A stretch of DNA of 16,260 bases, taken from contig JALOSH010000162.1 of the NCBI GenBank assembly GCA_025458545.1, positions 1 to 16,260 of the forward strand. Reading direction: 5' to 3'. The stretch comes from Hydrogenophaga sp. (lineage in GTDB: Bacteria > Pseudomonadota > Gammaproteobacteria > Burkholderiales > Burkholderiaceae). This document shows positions 1 to 8,494 of the stretch, piece after piece. Both the position numbers and the translations under genes were made by a program. How positions within the stretch are numbered: the first letter of the stretch is position 1; the number at the start of each line of letters is the position of its first letter. The notes under the pieces are model-generated. The model saw only the letters and a list, made by a program, of their open reading frames with translations, was not told the DNA's origin and made no database searches.

Positions 1-1023
1 CTGGCGCTGAACAACGCGGGGGAGGACGAAGTCGACCCGGCCCAGGTGCTGCGCCTGGCCAAAGCCCACGGCCAGTGGGAAACCCGTGGCTGGCGCCTGC
101 GCGACGATGGCTCGCGCTTCTGGGCCCACACCGTGCTGACCGCGCTGCGCAACGAAGCGGGCGAACTGCAGGGCTTGTCCAGCATCACGCGCGACATGAC
201 CGCCGCCAAGAGCCTGGAGGACGTGATGAACGACCTCAACAAGGAACTGGAGAAACGCGTGGCCGAGCGCACCCAGCAACTGGTCGCCGCCAACAAAGAC
301 CTGGACGTGTTCTCGCACATGGTGTCGCACGATCTGCGCGCGCCGCTGCGCCACATCGCCAGTTTCATCAGCCTGCTGCAGGAACAGCTGGGTGAATCCA
401 ACGAACGGCTGGTCACCCAGTACCTGACGTCGACCGCCAAGGCCAGCAAGCGCATGGGGCTGATGATCGAAGGCCTGCTGGAATACGCGCGCCTGGGCCG
501 CGTCGCGGTCGAGTCGCAGCCGGTGCCGCTGACGCCGCTGGTGGAAGGCGTGATCGCCCACCTGAAGCTGGAGCACCCGAACCGCCAGATCGAATGGACG
601 GTGGAAGAAGACCTGCCGGTGGTGCGCGGCGACGCGATGCTGCTGGCCGAGGTGTTCACCAACCTGCTGAAGAACTCGGTCAAGTACACCCGCACCATCG
701 AGCATGCGCACATCGAGGTGGGCTGGCGCGTCAATCCGGTGGGTGGGCGCACGTTCTTCATCCACGACGACGGCGTCGGCTTCGACCTGGAAAAAGCCCA
801 CAACCTGTTCGTGATGTTCCAGCGCCAGCACCACTCGATGGACTTCGAAGGCACCGGCACCGGTCTGGCGCTGTCGCAACGCATCATCGAACGCCACGGC
901 GGCCGCATCTGGGCCGAGACCGCACCCGGCGAGGGTTGTACCTTCTATTTCACCCTGCCGTTCGACGGCCTGGAACCCGAGATGGACTTCCCGAAATCGG
1001 CGATGGCCGAACTCGCGGTCTGA
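1..1023 (+). CDS. PAS-domain sensor histidine kinase, C-terminal part (cut by left window edge)
   Basis: The frame is open from base 1, so the N-terminus lies outside the window and 340 residues are visible. Residues 1-70 look like the end of a PAS/PAC domain (GWRLRDDGSRFWAH, then SSITRDMT). A charged, probably coiled-coil stretch (NKELEKRVAERTQQL) links it to a HisKA domain with the phospho-acceptor box FSHMVSHDLRAPLRHI; the likely phosphorylated His is visible residue 110. The HATPase_c domain follows, with N-box NLLKNSVKYT (about 221), G1 DDGVGFD (about 256), an F-box around LFVMFQRQH and G2 GTGTGLALS. The H-box resembles the subgroup found in phytochrome-like kinases. The protein should autophosphorylate in the cytoplasm and pass phosphate to a response regulator, but the visible part has no receiver domain and no regulator gene follows. 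It ends 3 bp before the converging GGDEF remnant. The signal sensed cannot be told. Confidence 0.93.
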   Translation: MALNNAGEDEVDPAQVLRLAKAHGQWETRGWRLRDDGSRFWAHTVLTALRNEAGELQGLSSITRDMTAAKSLEDVMNDLNKELEKRVAERTQQLVAANKDLDVFSHMVSHDLRAPLRHIASFISLLQEQLGESNERLVTQYLTSTAKASKRMGLMIEGLLEYARLGRVAVESQPVPLTPLVEGVIAHLKLEHPNRQIEWTVEEDLPVVRGDAMLLAEVFTNLLKNSVKYTRTIEHAHIEVGWRVNPVGGRTFFIHDDGVGFDLEKAHNLFVMFQRQHHSMDFEGTGTGLALSQRIIERHGGRIWAETAPGEGCTFYFTLPFDGLEPEMDFPKSAMAELAV

Positions 1024-1026
1024 GGC

Positions 1027-1576
1027 TCAGTCCGGCAGCGGCGGCTGCGACGTGAGGTGCAGCACCGCCTTGCGGGGATCGCTTGAGAAGCGGTCGAGGG
1101 CCCGGTTCAGGCCCGCCAGCAAGCGCTCCGCGTCCAGGGCGGACTCGTCGGTCTCCTTGCCTTCCGGCAACAGGGCCGACACCAGGCGAAACTTCAGCGT
1201 GATGTCGTTGGGCAGGCTGGGCACCTGTTCCAGCCCCCTGGCCACCGCATGCTGCGCCACGAGCTTGAGCATCTCGGGCTTCCACGAGCTTGAGCATCTC
1301 GGGCTTTTGTGGCCCTTCGATCAGCATGGCAAAGCGGGTGTTGGAGATGCGGCAGACCGTGTCCACGTCGCGCACCACAGCGCTCAGCCGGGAGGCGGCC
1401 ACCACCAGCGCCCGGTCACCGGCTTCGCGCCCCTCACGCTCTGCGATGTCCGCGTGGTTGGACAGCTCGACCAGCAACAACCCGCAGTGCTGCTTCGACC
1501 GCCGCGCACGCTTGAGCGCATCCCGCAGGCGCAAGCGCAGCACCGGCACGATCGTCAGGCCGGTGAGTGGATCGGT
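1027..1576 (-). pseudogene. Degenerate GGDEF domain, detached and frameshifted remnant of a 7TM-DISM signalling protein
   Basis: Reading down from about 1573, one frame gives DPLTGL, the usual start of a GGDEF domain. It continues through a GLLLVEL strand and a GDRALVVAASRLSAVVRDVDTVCR helix to FAMLIEGPQKPEMLKLV near 1282. That frame is then lost. The rest of the domain (MLKLVAQHAVARGLEQV to TSQPPLPD, stop at 1027) lies in another frame. The break is an exact 25-bp tandem duplication (1257-1281 and 1282-1306); removing one copy joins the two halves in frame. Where active cyclases have RxGGDEF, this protein has RISNTRF, so even when repaired it should not make cyclic di-GMP. There is no start codon of its own at DPLTGL. 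It is the missing C-terminal half of the gene immediately upstream on the same strand. Confidence 0.8.
1257..1306. repeat. 25-bp perfect tandem duplication inside the GGDEF coding sequence
   Basis: Bases 1257-1281 and 1282-1306 are identical (CCACGAGCTTGAGC, then ATCTCGGGCTT). The unit length is not a multiple of three, so the second copy throws the minus-strand GGDEF frame. Deleting one copy restores a continuous domain. This could be replication slippage or an assembly artefact. Confidence 0.95.
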
Positions 1577-1587
1577 GCTAACCGATC
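1570..1587. repeat. 7-bp inverted repeat at the sensor/GGDEF break point
   Basis: GATCGGT (1570-1576) and ACCGATC (1581-1587) form a perfect inverted repeat around GCTA. It sits exactly where the 7TM-DISM reading frame ends in a stop codon and the GGDEF frame begins, so it may mark the joint of a deletion. Confidence 0.7.
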
Positions 1588-2762
1588 AGCACCGCGTACT
1601 GCGTGGCCCAGCTGTCGGGCAGCACGCCGGCACTGCGCAGCGCCGGAAACGGGTAGCCCAGGTGCACCGGCAGGAACCCGAGCGCGAGCCAGCCGGCGTA
1701 GGTTTCGCCGCGCCGCCAGGTCCACAGGCACAGCCAAATGCTCAGCACCACCGACAACAGGCCGTAGAGGTTGAGCAGCTTGAACGCCAGCGGGCTGTTC
1801 AGCAGCATGTAGACAAAGGGGTAGACCAGGCCGACCAGCGACCAGGCGATCACGAACCGGTCGACACCCCGGTGGTGTCGCGACACCGCGCAGGCCTCGC
1901 GCACGAACCAGATGCCCGAGGCGGTCAGCCAGAGCATGAAAAACGCGGGCGCTATATCGTTCCAGGCGGCCCAGTGGGGCCAGAAAAACAGACCGGCGAT
2001 CCCGGTGTAGGAGGCCTGGAAGCCCAGCATGAAGGCGACGTAGAAGCAGTAGGCGACAAACGCGCGGTCGCTGTACAGCCGCGCATGCACCCAGCCCAGG
2101 AACAGCACCAGCAGGCCAAATCCGAGGTAGCCACCGATCAACAGAAACGAGGTGTAGCGCTTGGCCTGCAGGTTCTCTTCGGTCAGCAGTTGCAGGCGCG
2201 GGCTGGTGGGGGCTGGCGCATTCACCACCCTGAGCCACAGCGGGCCGGTGGCCTGTGGATCGACGGCAAACACCGGTGTCTGGTCTGGGTGGTCCCATTG
2301 CGCCACCGGCAGGTGGTCGCCCGAACGCTGCTCGACCCAGGCGCCCTGGCGGTCCCGGGCGTAAAGACGCAGGTCGTTGGTGAAGGCCGCGGCCGACAAC
2401 AGCAGGTACCAGCGCCGCTCCGGGTCCAGCGCCGGGGGTTCGATGCGGATCCACAGGGCAGCGCTGCCCAGCTCGAACGAGCGGAAGCGCTCCATCGCCT
2501 CCCAGGCCTCAGCGGGACGCGCCGCGACCTCGTCGCGCGTCGCCGCGCCCGTCGCATCGATCCAGAAGCGGGTCGACAGGGTGATGTCACCCTCTCCGGG
2601 CACCTCCCTGGCGCTGGCGACCGTGGGCGACAGCACGGCCAGCCAGAGCCACGCCAGCAGCACGGTGGCCAGCCAGCGCCAAAGCACAGGCGCAGGCACC
2701 TGCGGTCGGCACGGAGCACCGACAAAGCGATCGACAAGGTGGGGCACCGCGCGTTCAGGCAT
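1578..2762 (-). CDS. 7TM-DISM membrane sensor module, truncated (lost its GGDEF output)
   Basis: I start it at the ATG at 2762 (MPERAVPHL), because the frame upstream of it overlaps the end of the neighbouring gene and a signal-peptide-like segment (WRWLATVLLAWLWLAVL, then ASA) follows at about residues 28-53. Shine-Dalgarno support is weak. Next comes a periplasmic 7TMR-DISMED2-like domain with the typical RFWID and LWIRIEPP patterns, then six complete membrane helices beginning around YTSFLLIGGYLGF. The frame reaches WATQYAVLIG, the start of the seventh helix in this family, and stops at TAG (1578-1580). The GGDEF half resumes within a few bases in another frame, so the rest of helix 7 and the cytoplasmic linker are missing. 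Intact relatives are membrane receptors with a cytoplasmic cyclase-type output. The next gene upstream on this strand ends 41 bp before this start, so co-transcription is possible. Confidence 0.75.
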   Translation of the reverse strand: MPERAVPHLVDRFVGAPCRPQVPAPVLWRWLATVLLAWLWLAVLSPTVASAREVPGEGDITLSTRFWIDATGAATRDEVAARPAEAWEAMERFRSFELGSAALWIRIEPPALDPERRWYLLLSAAAFTNDLRLYARDRQGAWVEQRSGDHLPVAQWDHPDQTPVFAVDPQATGPLWLRVVNAPAPTSPRLQLLTEENLQAKRYTSFLLIGGYLGFGLLVLFLGWVHARLYSDRAFVAYCFYVAFMLGFQASYTGIAGLFFWPHWAAWNDIAPAFFMLWLTASGIWFVREACAVSRHHRGVDRFVIAWSLVGLVYPFVYMLLNSPLAFKLLNLYGLLSVVLSIWLCLWTWRRGETYAGWLALGFLPVHLGYPFPALRSAGVLPDSWATQYAVLIG

Positions 2763-2803
2763 GGCGGAATCGTAGCGGCAGGCTGACGCCGATGTGAAGT
2801 CGA

Positions 2804-4972
2804 TCACCGCTTCTCCTGCAAAGCCGGCTGGACTGTGGCGTCCGCGCTGCGCCAGTCGCCACGGGTGGTCAGCCGGTCTTCGAGCCGGTTCAGCCAACCC
2901 GGCGCGCGGTGGTCGTTGAGCATGTGGTAGCCGACCACCCGGGTGAACAGCCGTGACAGTGAAAACCCCGGCTGCAGCAGGCCCAGGACGCCGTCGGCAA
3001 CAGCGACCATCATCCGCCCGGCCTGGAACACGAACCGGGTGGCCCAGGACACATGGCCGTCGATGCCGATGCGGGCCGCCGTGTCGGGCCCGACCAGCCA
3101 GCGCGTCAGCGGCACCGGCAGCCCCCGCAGCACCGGCAAGCCAATGGACCGCGCCATCGCCGCGACCAATGCCTGGCCCAGCGCCGGGCGGGGATCGGCC
3201 TGTCCCGGCAGCAGGCGCCCCTGCGCCTGCATGCGTGTGAACAGCGCCTGCGCCTCGTCCATGGTCCAGGCCATCAGCTCGCGCCGCACACCCAGCACAT
3301 GGCCCATGACGTTCCAGGCGTGCAGGTAGGCTTCTTCGTCATCCGGTGGCAGGCCCTGGCCCAGGGTGCGCATGCCCTGCAGAAAGCTGTGGCTGAAGGT
3401 CAGCAGGGTGTAGGCGAGTTCCAGCTGGTTGCACGGCAGCCCCTGGCCGTCCACATCCCAGCCGTGCGCCGACAGCGCAGCGTGCAGGCCGACCGACGGG
3501 TCTGATGCCCCGCGGCGGGCGACCACGCCTCGCACACGGCCCGGATCGCCGCGCAGGATCAGGTGGCGCACGGTGGCGTGGATCAGCCGGACCTTGAGCA
3601 CCTGCGCCACGCCCGAGCCCGCGGGATCGGTCAGGCCGCCTTTCATCATCACCGGGAACACCATGGCCGCGGTCTGGCGGATGCGGTGCTCGGTGTGCTT
3701 CTCCAGCTGGCCCGCGATGTGCAGCACCTCGGCCAGCTGCGGCATCACATAGCACTCGGGCAGGCTGGAGCAAAACAGCAGGGTGCAGGACAGCGGCCCG
3801 TGTTCCATGAAGATCGCCTCGGCGCGGGCCATCTTCTGCCGGTCGGCCCAGTCCGGCAGCCGGTTGCCCTGGGCCAGGTAGCGCGCCAGCGCCGCCGGCA
3901 CCGACTTGTCTTCGTTCGCGGGCACGACCGTTCCGTCCGGTGCCAGCACCGCGTTGTGCGTCCAGCCCGCCATCAGGCGGTTGGCCTGCGCCAGGCGTTT
4001 CGCACCCTCGCCGGTGACGCGGCCGTCGTCGGTCCAGTGGCCCACCAGCTCCGCCACCGTCAGGTCGGCCAGCGGATCGGCCTCCATCGCCATCGGCGCC
4101 AGATCCGGCCCGGCGCCTGGCAAAAGCGCGGCGACCCGGTGCCGAGGACGCGACCACTGGTGCCAGGCGGCCCAGGCCAGCACGACCGGCAGGCCCATGG
4201 CAAAAAACGCGATGGCCCGGACCTCGATCGGGTGGCCGAGCAACACCTGGAACACCAGGCCGGACGCATAGATCAGCAGCAGCGCCAGCACCGCCAGGGG
4301 CGCGCCGTCTGCGGGCGGTGGCGAACGGCGCGGCGCCGCCAGCGCCTGAAAGCTGCACTGGATGATCAACGCCACCGCCATCCAGCCCGCGAAACCCTGC
4401 AGGGTTTCGCCGAACCAGCCGCCGTCGGTCTTTTGCATGATCCAGGCCTTGAGCACGAACACGAAGTACGGGTCCGCACCCAGATCGAAGGCGGTGATCA
4501 CCATGGCCGCGACCCACGCCGTCAGCAGACCGCCGCGAAAACCCGGGTGGGCGTGCACCGGGCGGCGCCAGAGCATCAGGCAGGCCATCACGTAGCCGAT
4601 CAGCGACAGGGCAAACCACATCAGCGGGATCGCCAGCGGCACGTCGCCCAGCCGCGGGCCCAGCACCTCGGTGTAGGTGTAGCGGCCAAAGAACCAGCCG
4701 TGGGACGAACCCATCTGCTCGGCAAACCAGCCCAGGCCCAGGGCCAGCCCCATCAGCACGCGTGCGGCGCGAACCCCCAGCAAGCGCGTGGCGGCCCAGG
4801 CGCAAACCCAGAACATCACCACACAGGCCAGCACCAGGACCAGCGTCAGCGGTGGATAGCGCCAGGCCGTGAACCCGAGCAGCAGCAAGGTCCCGGCGGC
4901 GGCGAGCCGGAACAGCGTGCGATCGGTCGGTGAGGGATGGGCAGCAGAAGAAAAGGGCGGGGGCGTGGCCAC
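2804..4972 (-). CDS. Fusion of CruF-like carotenoid-biosynthesis membrane domain and Lcp/MpaB-like haem oxygenase
   Basis: The protein has 722 residues. After a hydrophobic N-terminus (about 20-65), residues 75-275 match the carotenoid-biosynthesis family typified by CruF: GWFFGRYTYTEVLG, VPLAIPLMW, ITAFDLGADPYF and GGWFGETLQGFAGW, with several membrane helices. A short linker (about 276-300) leads to a domain like latex-clearing protein Lcp and MpaB oxygenases at about 300-640: LFCSSLPECYVMPQLAEVLH, HRIRQTAAMV, LKVRLIHATVRH and AYLHAWNVMGHVLGV. E415, R430, T434 and H465 are spaced almost as the haem-pocket Glu/Arg/Thr/His of Lcp as I recall them, with H465 the likely axial haem ligand. CruF proteins hydrate carotenoid end groups; Lcp proteins cleave polyisoprene double bonds with oxygen. 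I infer an isoprenoid- or carotenoid-modifying, membrane-bound oxygenase, but the substrate is unknown. No other carotenoid gene is nearby. The start is a GTG with only a weak GAG upstream; the next Met is at residue 53, after the first hydrophobic stretch. Confidence 0.8.
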   Translation of the reverse strand: MATPPPFSSAAHPSPTDRTLFRLAAAGTLLLLGFTAWRYPPLTLVLVLACVVMFWVCAWAATRLLGVRAARVLMGLALGLGWFAEQMGSSHGWFFGRYTYTEVLGPRLGDVPLAIPLMWFALSLIGYVMACLMLWRRPVHAHPGFRGGLLTAWVAAMVITAFDLGADPYFVFVLKAWIMQKTDGGWFGETLQGFAGWMAVALIIQCSFQALAAPRRSPPPADGAPLAVLALLLIYASGLVFQVLLGHPIEVRAIAFFAMGLPVVLAWAAWHQWSRPRHRVAALLPGAGPDLAPMAMEADPLADLTVAELVGHWTDDGRVTGEGAKRLAQANRLMAGWTHNAVLAPDGTVVPANEDKSVPAALARYLAQGNRLPDWADRQKMARAEAIFMEHGPLSCTLLFCSSLPECYVMPQLAEVLHIAGQLEKHTEHRIRQTAAMVFPVMMKGGLTDPAGSGVAQVLKVRLIHATVRHLILRGDPGRVRGVVARRGASDPSVGLHAALSAHGWDVDGQGLPCNQLELAYTLLTFSHSFLQGMRTLGQGLPPDDEEAYLHAWNVMGHVLGVRRELMAWTMDEAQALFTRMQAQGRLLPGQADPRPALGQALVAAMARSIGLPVLRGLPVPLTRWLVGPDTAARIGIDGHVSWATRFVFQAGRMMVAVADGVLGLLQPGFSLSRLFTRVVGYHMLNDHRAPGWLNRLEDRLTTRGDWRSADATVQPALQEKR

Positions 4973-5132
4973 GGTCTCAGGGCTTTCAATGCATCGTTCA
5001 CCCCCTGGCGCCCGCGATTGTGACCCGAGGGCCCGAACACCGGCGGCGCGGGTTTACCCTTGTACGACCCGTTGCCGACACGTTTTCCGGCACAACAACC
5101 CGAAAAAACAGCCGCGTTCGCCGGGTCGCGAC

Positions 5133-5161
5133 TTGAAAACACCCCACAGCGCCCTTATCAT
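5133..5161 (+). promoter_or_regulatory. groES-groEL promoter
   Basis: TTGAAA (5133-5138) and TATCAT (5156-5161) are separated by 17 bp, a good sigma-70 arrangement. Transcription should begin near 5168, inside the CIRCE operator. The CTTGAAA start and the CCCTTAT further on also loosely resemble a heat-shock sigma-32 promoter, so dual control is possible but less certain. This lies in the 313-bp gap 4973-5285; upstream of 5133 I see no other clear element. Confidence 0.7.
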
Positions 5162-5187
5162 TAGCACTCGCTGGAGTTGAGTGCTAA
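5161..5187 (+). promoter_or_regulatory. CIRCE operator (HrcA binding site)
   Basis: TTAGCACTC-N9-GAGTGCTAA is a perfect match to the CIRCE consensus. It abuts the -10 element and covers the predicted transcription start, about 100 bp before groES. By established knowledge the repressor HrcA binds here and is released when GroEL is occupied by unfolded protein. The inverted repeat would also fold at the 5' end of the mRNA. hrcA itself is not in the window. Confidence 0.97.
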
Positions 5188-5285
5188 CACCGCCGCTCCC
5201 AGTCGATCTGCGGTGGCGCGCGGCCCTCGCGGCCGGGCGGCACCGTCTGACCCAATCCCTTACCCGTTCAATCTCAGGAGATGCA

Positions 5286-5576
5286 ATGAACCTTCGTCCT
5301 CTCGCCGATCGCGTGATCGTCAAACGTATCGACAGCGAAACCAAGACCGCTTCCGGCATCGTCATCCCCGACGCCGCGGCTGAAAAACCCGACCAGGGCG
5401 AAATCCTGGCGGTGGGTCCCGGCAAGAAAAACGACAAAGGCGAACTGTCCGCCATGAACGTCAAGGTCGGCGACCGCGTTCTGTTTGGCAAGTACAGCGG
5501 CCAGACCGTCAAGGTCGACGGCAACGAGCTGCTGGTGATGAAAGAAGACGACCTCTTCGCTGTGGTTGAGAAGTAA
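5286..5576 (+). CDS. groES: Co-chaperonin GroES
   Basis: A 96-residue protein of full family length. It begins [16 protein letters not shown] and contains the mobile-loop region ([22 protein letters not shown]), then [19 protein letters not shown] and the C-terminal [16 protein letters not shown]. The start is fixed by AGGAG at 5276-5280, five bases before the ATG; the frame is open further upstream but those codons lie inside the leader. GroES caps the GroEL ring in the cytoplasm and encloses the folding substrate. It lies 45 bp before groEL, downstream of CIRCE, as in most bacteria. The sequence looks intact and fully functional. Confidence 0.98.
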   Translation: MNLRPLADRVIVKRIDSETKTASGIVIPDAAAEKPDQGEILAVGPGKKNDKGELSAMNVKVGDRVLFGKYSGQTVKVDGNELLVMKEDDLFAVVEK

Positions 5577-5600
5577 TTCTCGGCTTTTCACTTCGTTTAA

Positions 5601-7218
<1,618 letters not shown>

Positions 7219-7232
7219 TGCCTCTCCTTGCC

Positions 7233-7312
7233 TGAGGCGCCATGCCGGCGTTGCAAGGGCTTGCCGTGGCGCTGCCACTGTCTGCGCCCTTGCGCCTTGG
7301 CCTGGCGCCTCA
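7233..7312. repeat. Three-tier nested inverted repeat downstream of groEL
   Basis: The outer arms are TGAGGCGCCA (7233-7242) and TGGCGCCTCA (7303-7312). The middle arms are GCAAGGGC (7253-7260) and GCCCTTGC (7286-7293). The inner arms are GTGGC (7266-7270) and GCCAC (7274-7278). All three are perfect and share one centre, so the RNA could fold as one interrupted hairpin beginning 14 bases after the groEL stop. There is no T run at its end, so it is not a standard terminator. A role in 3'-end stability is only a guess. Confidence 0.7.
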
Positions 7313-7357
7313 TGCTGCGTCGGAATGCCTCTTGGCGCTCTGACGAAAGCCCCCAAG

Positions 7358-7391
7358 AAAAAACCCCGCGAGGTGACTCGCGGGGTTTTTT
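7358..7391. terminator. Bidirectional Rho-independent terminator between groEL and tal
   Basis: AAAAAACCCCGCGAG (7358-7372), loop GTGA, then CTCGCGGGGTTTTTT (7377-7391): a perfect 15-bp inverted repeat whose GC core is flanked by A6 and T6. It can stop transcription of groES-groEL from the left and of tal from the right, which fits the converging gene layout. Confidence 0.95.
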
Positions 7392-7406
7392 CATTTGGTG
7401 CGCCCA

Positions 7407-7495
7407 CAGCGTGAGCGTTCGGGCTGGTCAGGCGGCGATTTGCTGGCGCGCAGCGACTGGTGAGCCGCCTGGACAGCCCGTGCGCTCACGCGCTG
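7407..7495. repeat. Long imperfect hairpin between the terminator and the 3' end of tal
   Basis: The arms 7407-7436 and 7464-7495 pair in four blocks: CAGC/GCTG, GTGAGCG/CGCTCAC, GGGCTG/CAGCCC and CAGGCGGC/GCCGCCTG. They are separated by a 2-nt bulge, a 3x3 internal loop (TTC/GTG) and a 2x2 internal loop (GT/GA). The 27-base centre can form a small GCTG/CAGC stem. That makes 25 Watson-Crick pairs in the main stem. No protein frame explains it. It could be a structured RNA, a decayed small repeat element or an accessory terminator for tal. Nothing else was recognised in 7496-7546. Confidence 0.7.
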
Positions 7496-7546
7496 CAGGC
7501 TAAAGAAACCGATTGCAAGCCAAGTGGCAAGCCAACGAATCAAAAG

Positions 7547-8488
7547 TCAGCGCATCAAGCCTTCGAGCTTGATCGTGTCGGCCACAAAAGCGCGGATGCC
7601 TTCGGCCAGCTTTTCGGTGGCCATGGCGTCCTCGTTCAACGCAAAGCGGAAACCCGCTTCGTCATACTGAACAAACGGGATGTCCATCGCCTTCGCCGCT
7701 TCGGCGTCGAGCGCCTTGGGCAAGGCCGCTTCGCTGGCCGCGAGCTGCGCCAACAGCTCGGGGCTGATGGTCAGCAGGTCACACCCCGCCAGCGCCGTGA
7801 TCTGGCCCACGTTGCGAAAGCTCGCACCCATCACCTCGGTGGCAATGCCGTGCTTCTTGTAAAACTGGTAGATCGCACGCACCGACTTCACGCCCGGGTC
7901 GTTGGTGCCCGCCATCGCGGCCTCGTCCCAGCTTGAGCCCGCCTGCTTCTTGTACCAGTCGTAAATGCGCCCCACGAACGGCGAGATCAGCTGCACCTTG
8001 GCCTGACCACAAGCCACAGCCTGCGCAAACGAAAACAGCAGCGTCAGGTTGGTGTGGATGCCATCGCGCTCCAGCCGCGCCGCGGCCTGGATGCCTTCCC
8101 AGGTCGAAGCGATCTTGATCAGCACCCGGTCCACATGCACACCTTCGCCCTGGTACAGGTCGATGATGCGGCGCGCGCGCGTCACGGTGGCTTCGGTGTC
8201 GAAACTCAGGCGCGCGTCCACCTCGGTGGAGACCCGACCCGGGATGTGTTTCAGGATCTCGACACCGAACGACACCAGCAGCCGGTTCATGACCTCGTCT
8301 GTCCCTTGGGCGCCGTGTTTCGCCAGCGCGTCTTTGAGCAGATGGGCGTATTCGGGCTTCTGCACCGCCTTCAGGATCAGCGACGGATTGGTGGTCGCAT
8401 CGCGGGGCGAGAACGCGGCGATCTGATTGAAGTCCCCGGTGTCGGCGACCACGGTGGTGTGCTGTTTGAGTGCGTCAAGCTGGTTCAT
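7547..8488 (-). CDS. tal: Transaldolase, class I (TalB type)
   Basis: A 313-residue cytoplasmic enzyme, close to the 317 residues of E. coli TalB. It moves a dihydroxyacetone unit between sedoheptulose 7-phosphate and glyceraldehyde 3-phosphate in the non-oxidative pentose phosphate pathway. The family residues are present: D16 in [10 protein letters not shown]34 in [11 protein letters not shown]89 in STEVDARLS, Schiff-base K125 in [13 protein letters not shown], then [22 protein letters not shown] and [12 protein letters not shown]. The start ATG at 8488 gives the normal N-terminus ([19 protein letters not shown]). No Shine-Dalgarno sequence is visible before it, and a -10-like GATAAT sits only six bases upstream. 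It is divergent from the HexR-like regulator, 59 bp away, and converges on groEL with a shared terminator. The pgi gene that neighbours tal in some relatives is not here. Confidence 0.97.
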   Translation of the reverse strand: MNQLDALKQHTTVVADTGDFNQIAAFSPRDATTNPSLILKAVQKPEYAHLLKDALAKHGAQGTDEVMNRLLVSFGVEILKHIPGRVSTEVDARLSFDTEATVTRARRIIDLYQGEGVHVDRVLIKIASTWEGIQAAARLERDGIHTNLTLLFSFAQAVACGQAKVQLISPFVGRIYDWYKKQAGSSWDEAAMAGTNDPGVKSVRAIYQFYKKHGIATEVMGASFRNVGQITALAGCDLLTISPELLAQLAASEAALPKALDAEAAKAMDIPFVQYDEAGFRFALNEDAMATEKLAEGIRAFVADTIKLEGLMR

Positions 8489-8494
8489 GGAACG

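Noticed and set aside
1290..2786. Long plus-strand open frame of about 498 codons opposite the 7TM-DISM gene
   Set aside because: It lies opposite a gene with clear domain matches. Its translation is Arg/Gln/His-rich without recognisable motifs, a usual antisense shadow in GC-rich DNA.
2763..2897. Upstream extension of the 7TM-DISM frame to a start at 2897
   Set aside because: It would overlap the end of the neighbouring gene by about 90 bp and place 45 non-hydrophobic residues before the signal peptide; ATG at 2762 fits better.
3339..4933. Long overlapping frames on both strands (456 to 488 codons) within the CruF-oxygenase gene
   Set aside because: Their translations are low-complexity Arg/Gly/Ala/Pro or Arg/His/Gln strings, while the 722-residue frame has two recognisable families.
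7407..7495. Integron attC site or tRNA gene
   Set aside because: There is no integrase or cassette context and no recognisable attC core ends; the stem is far too long and lacks the arms of a tRNA.
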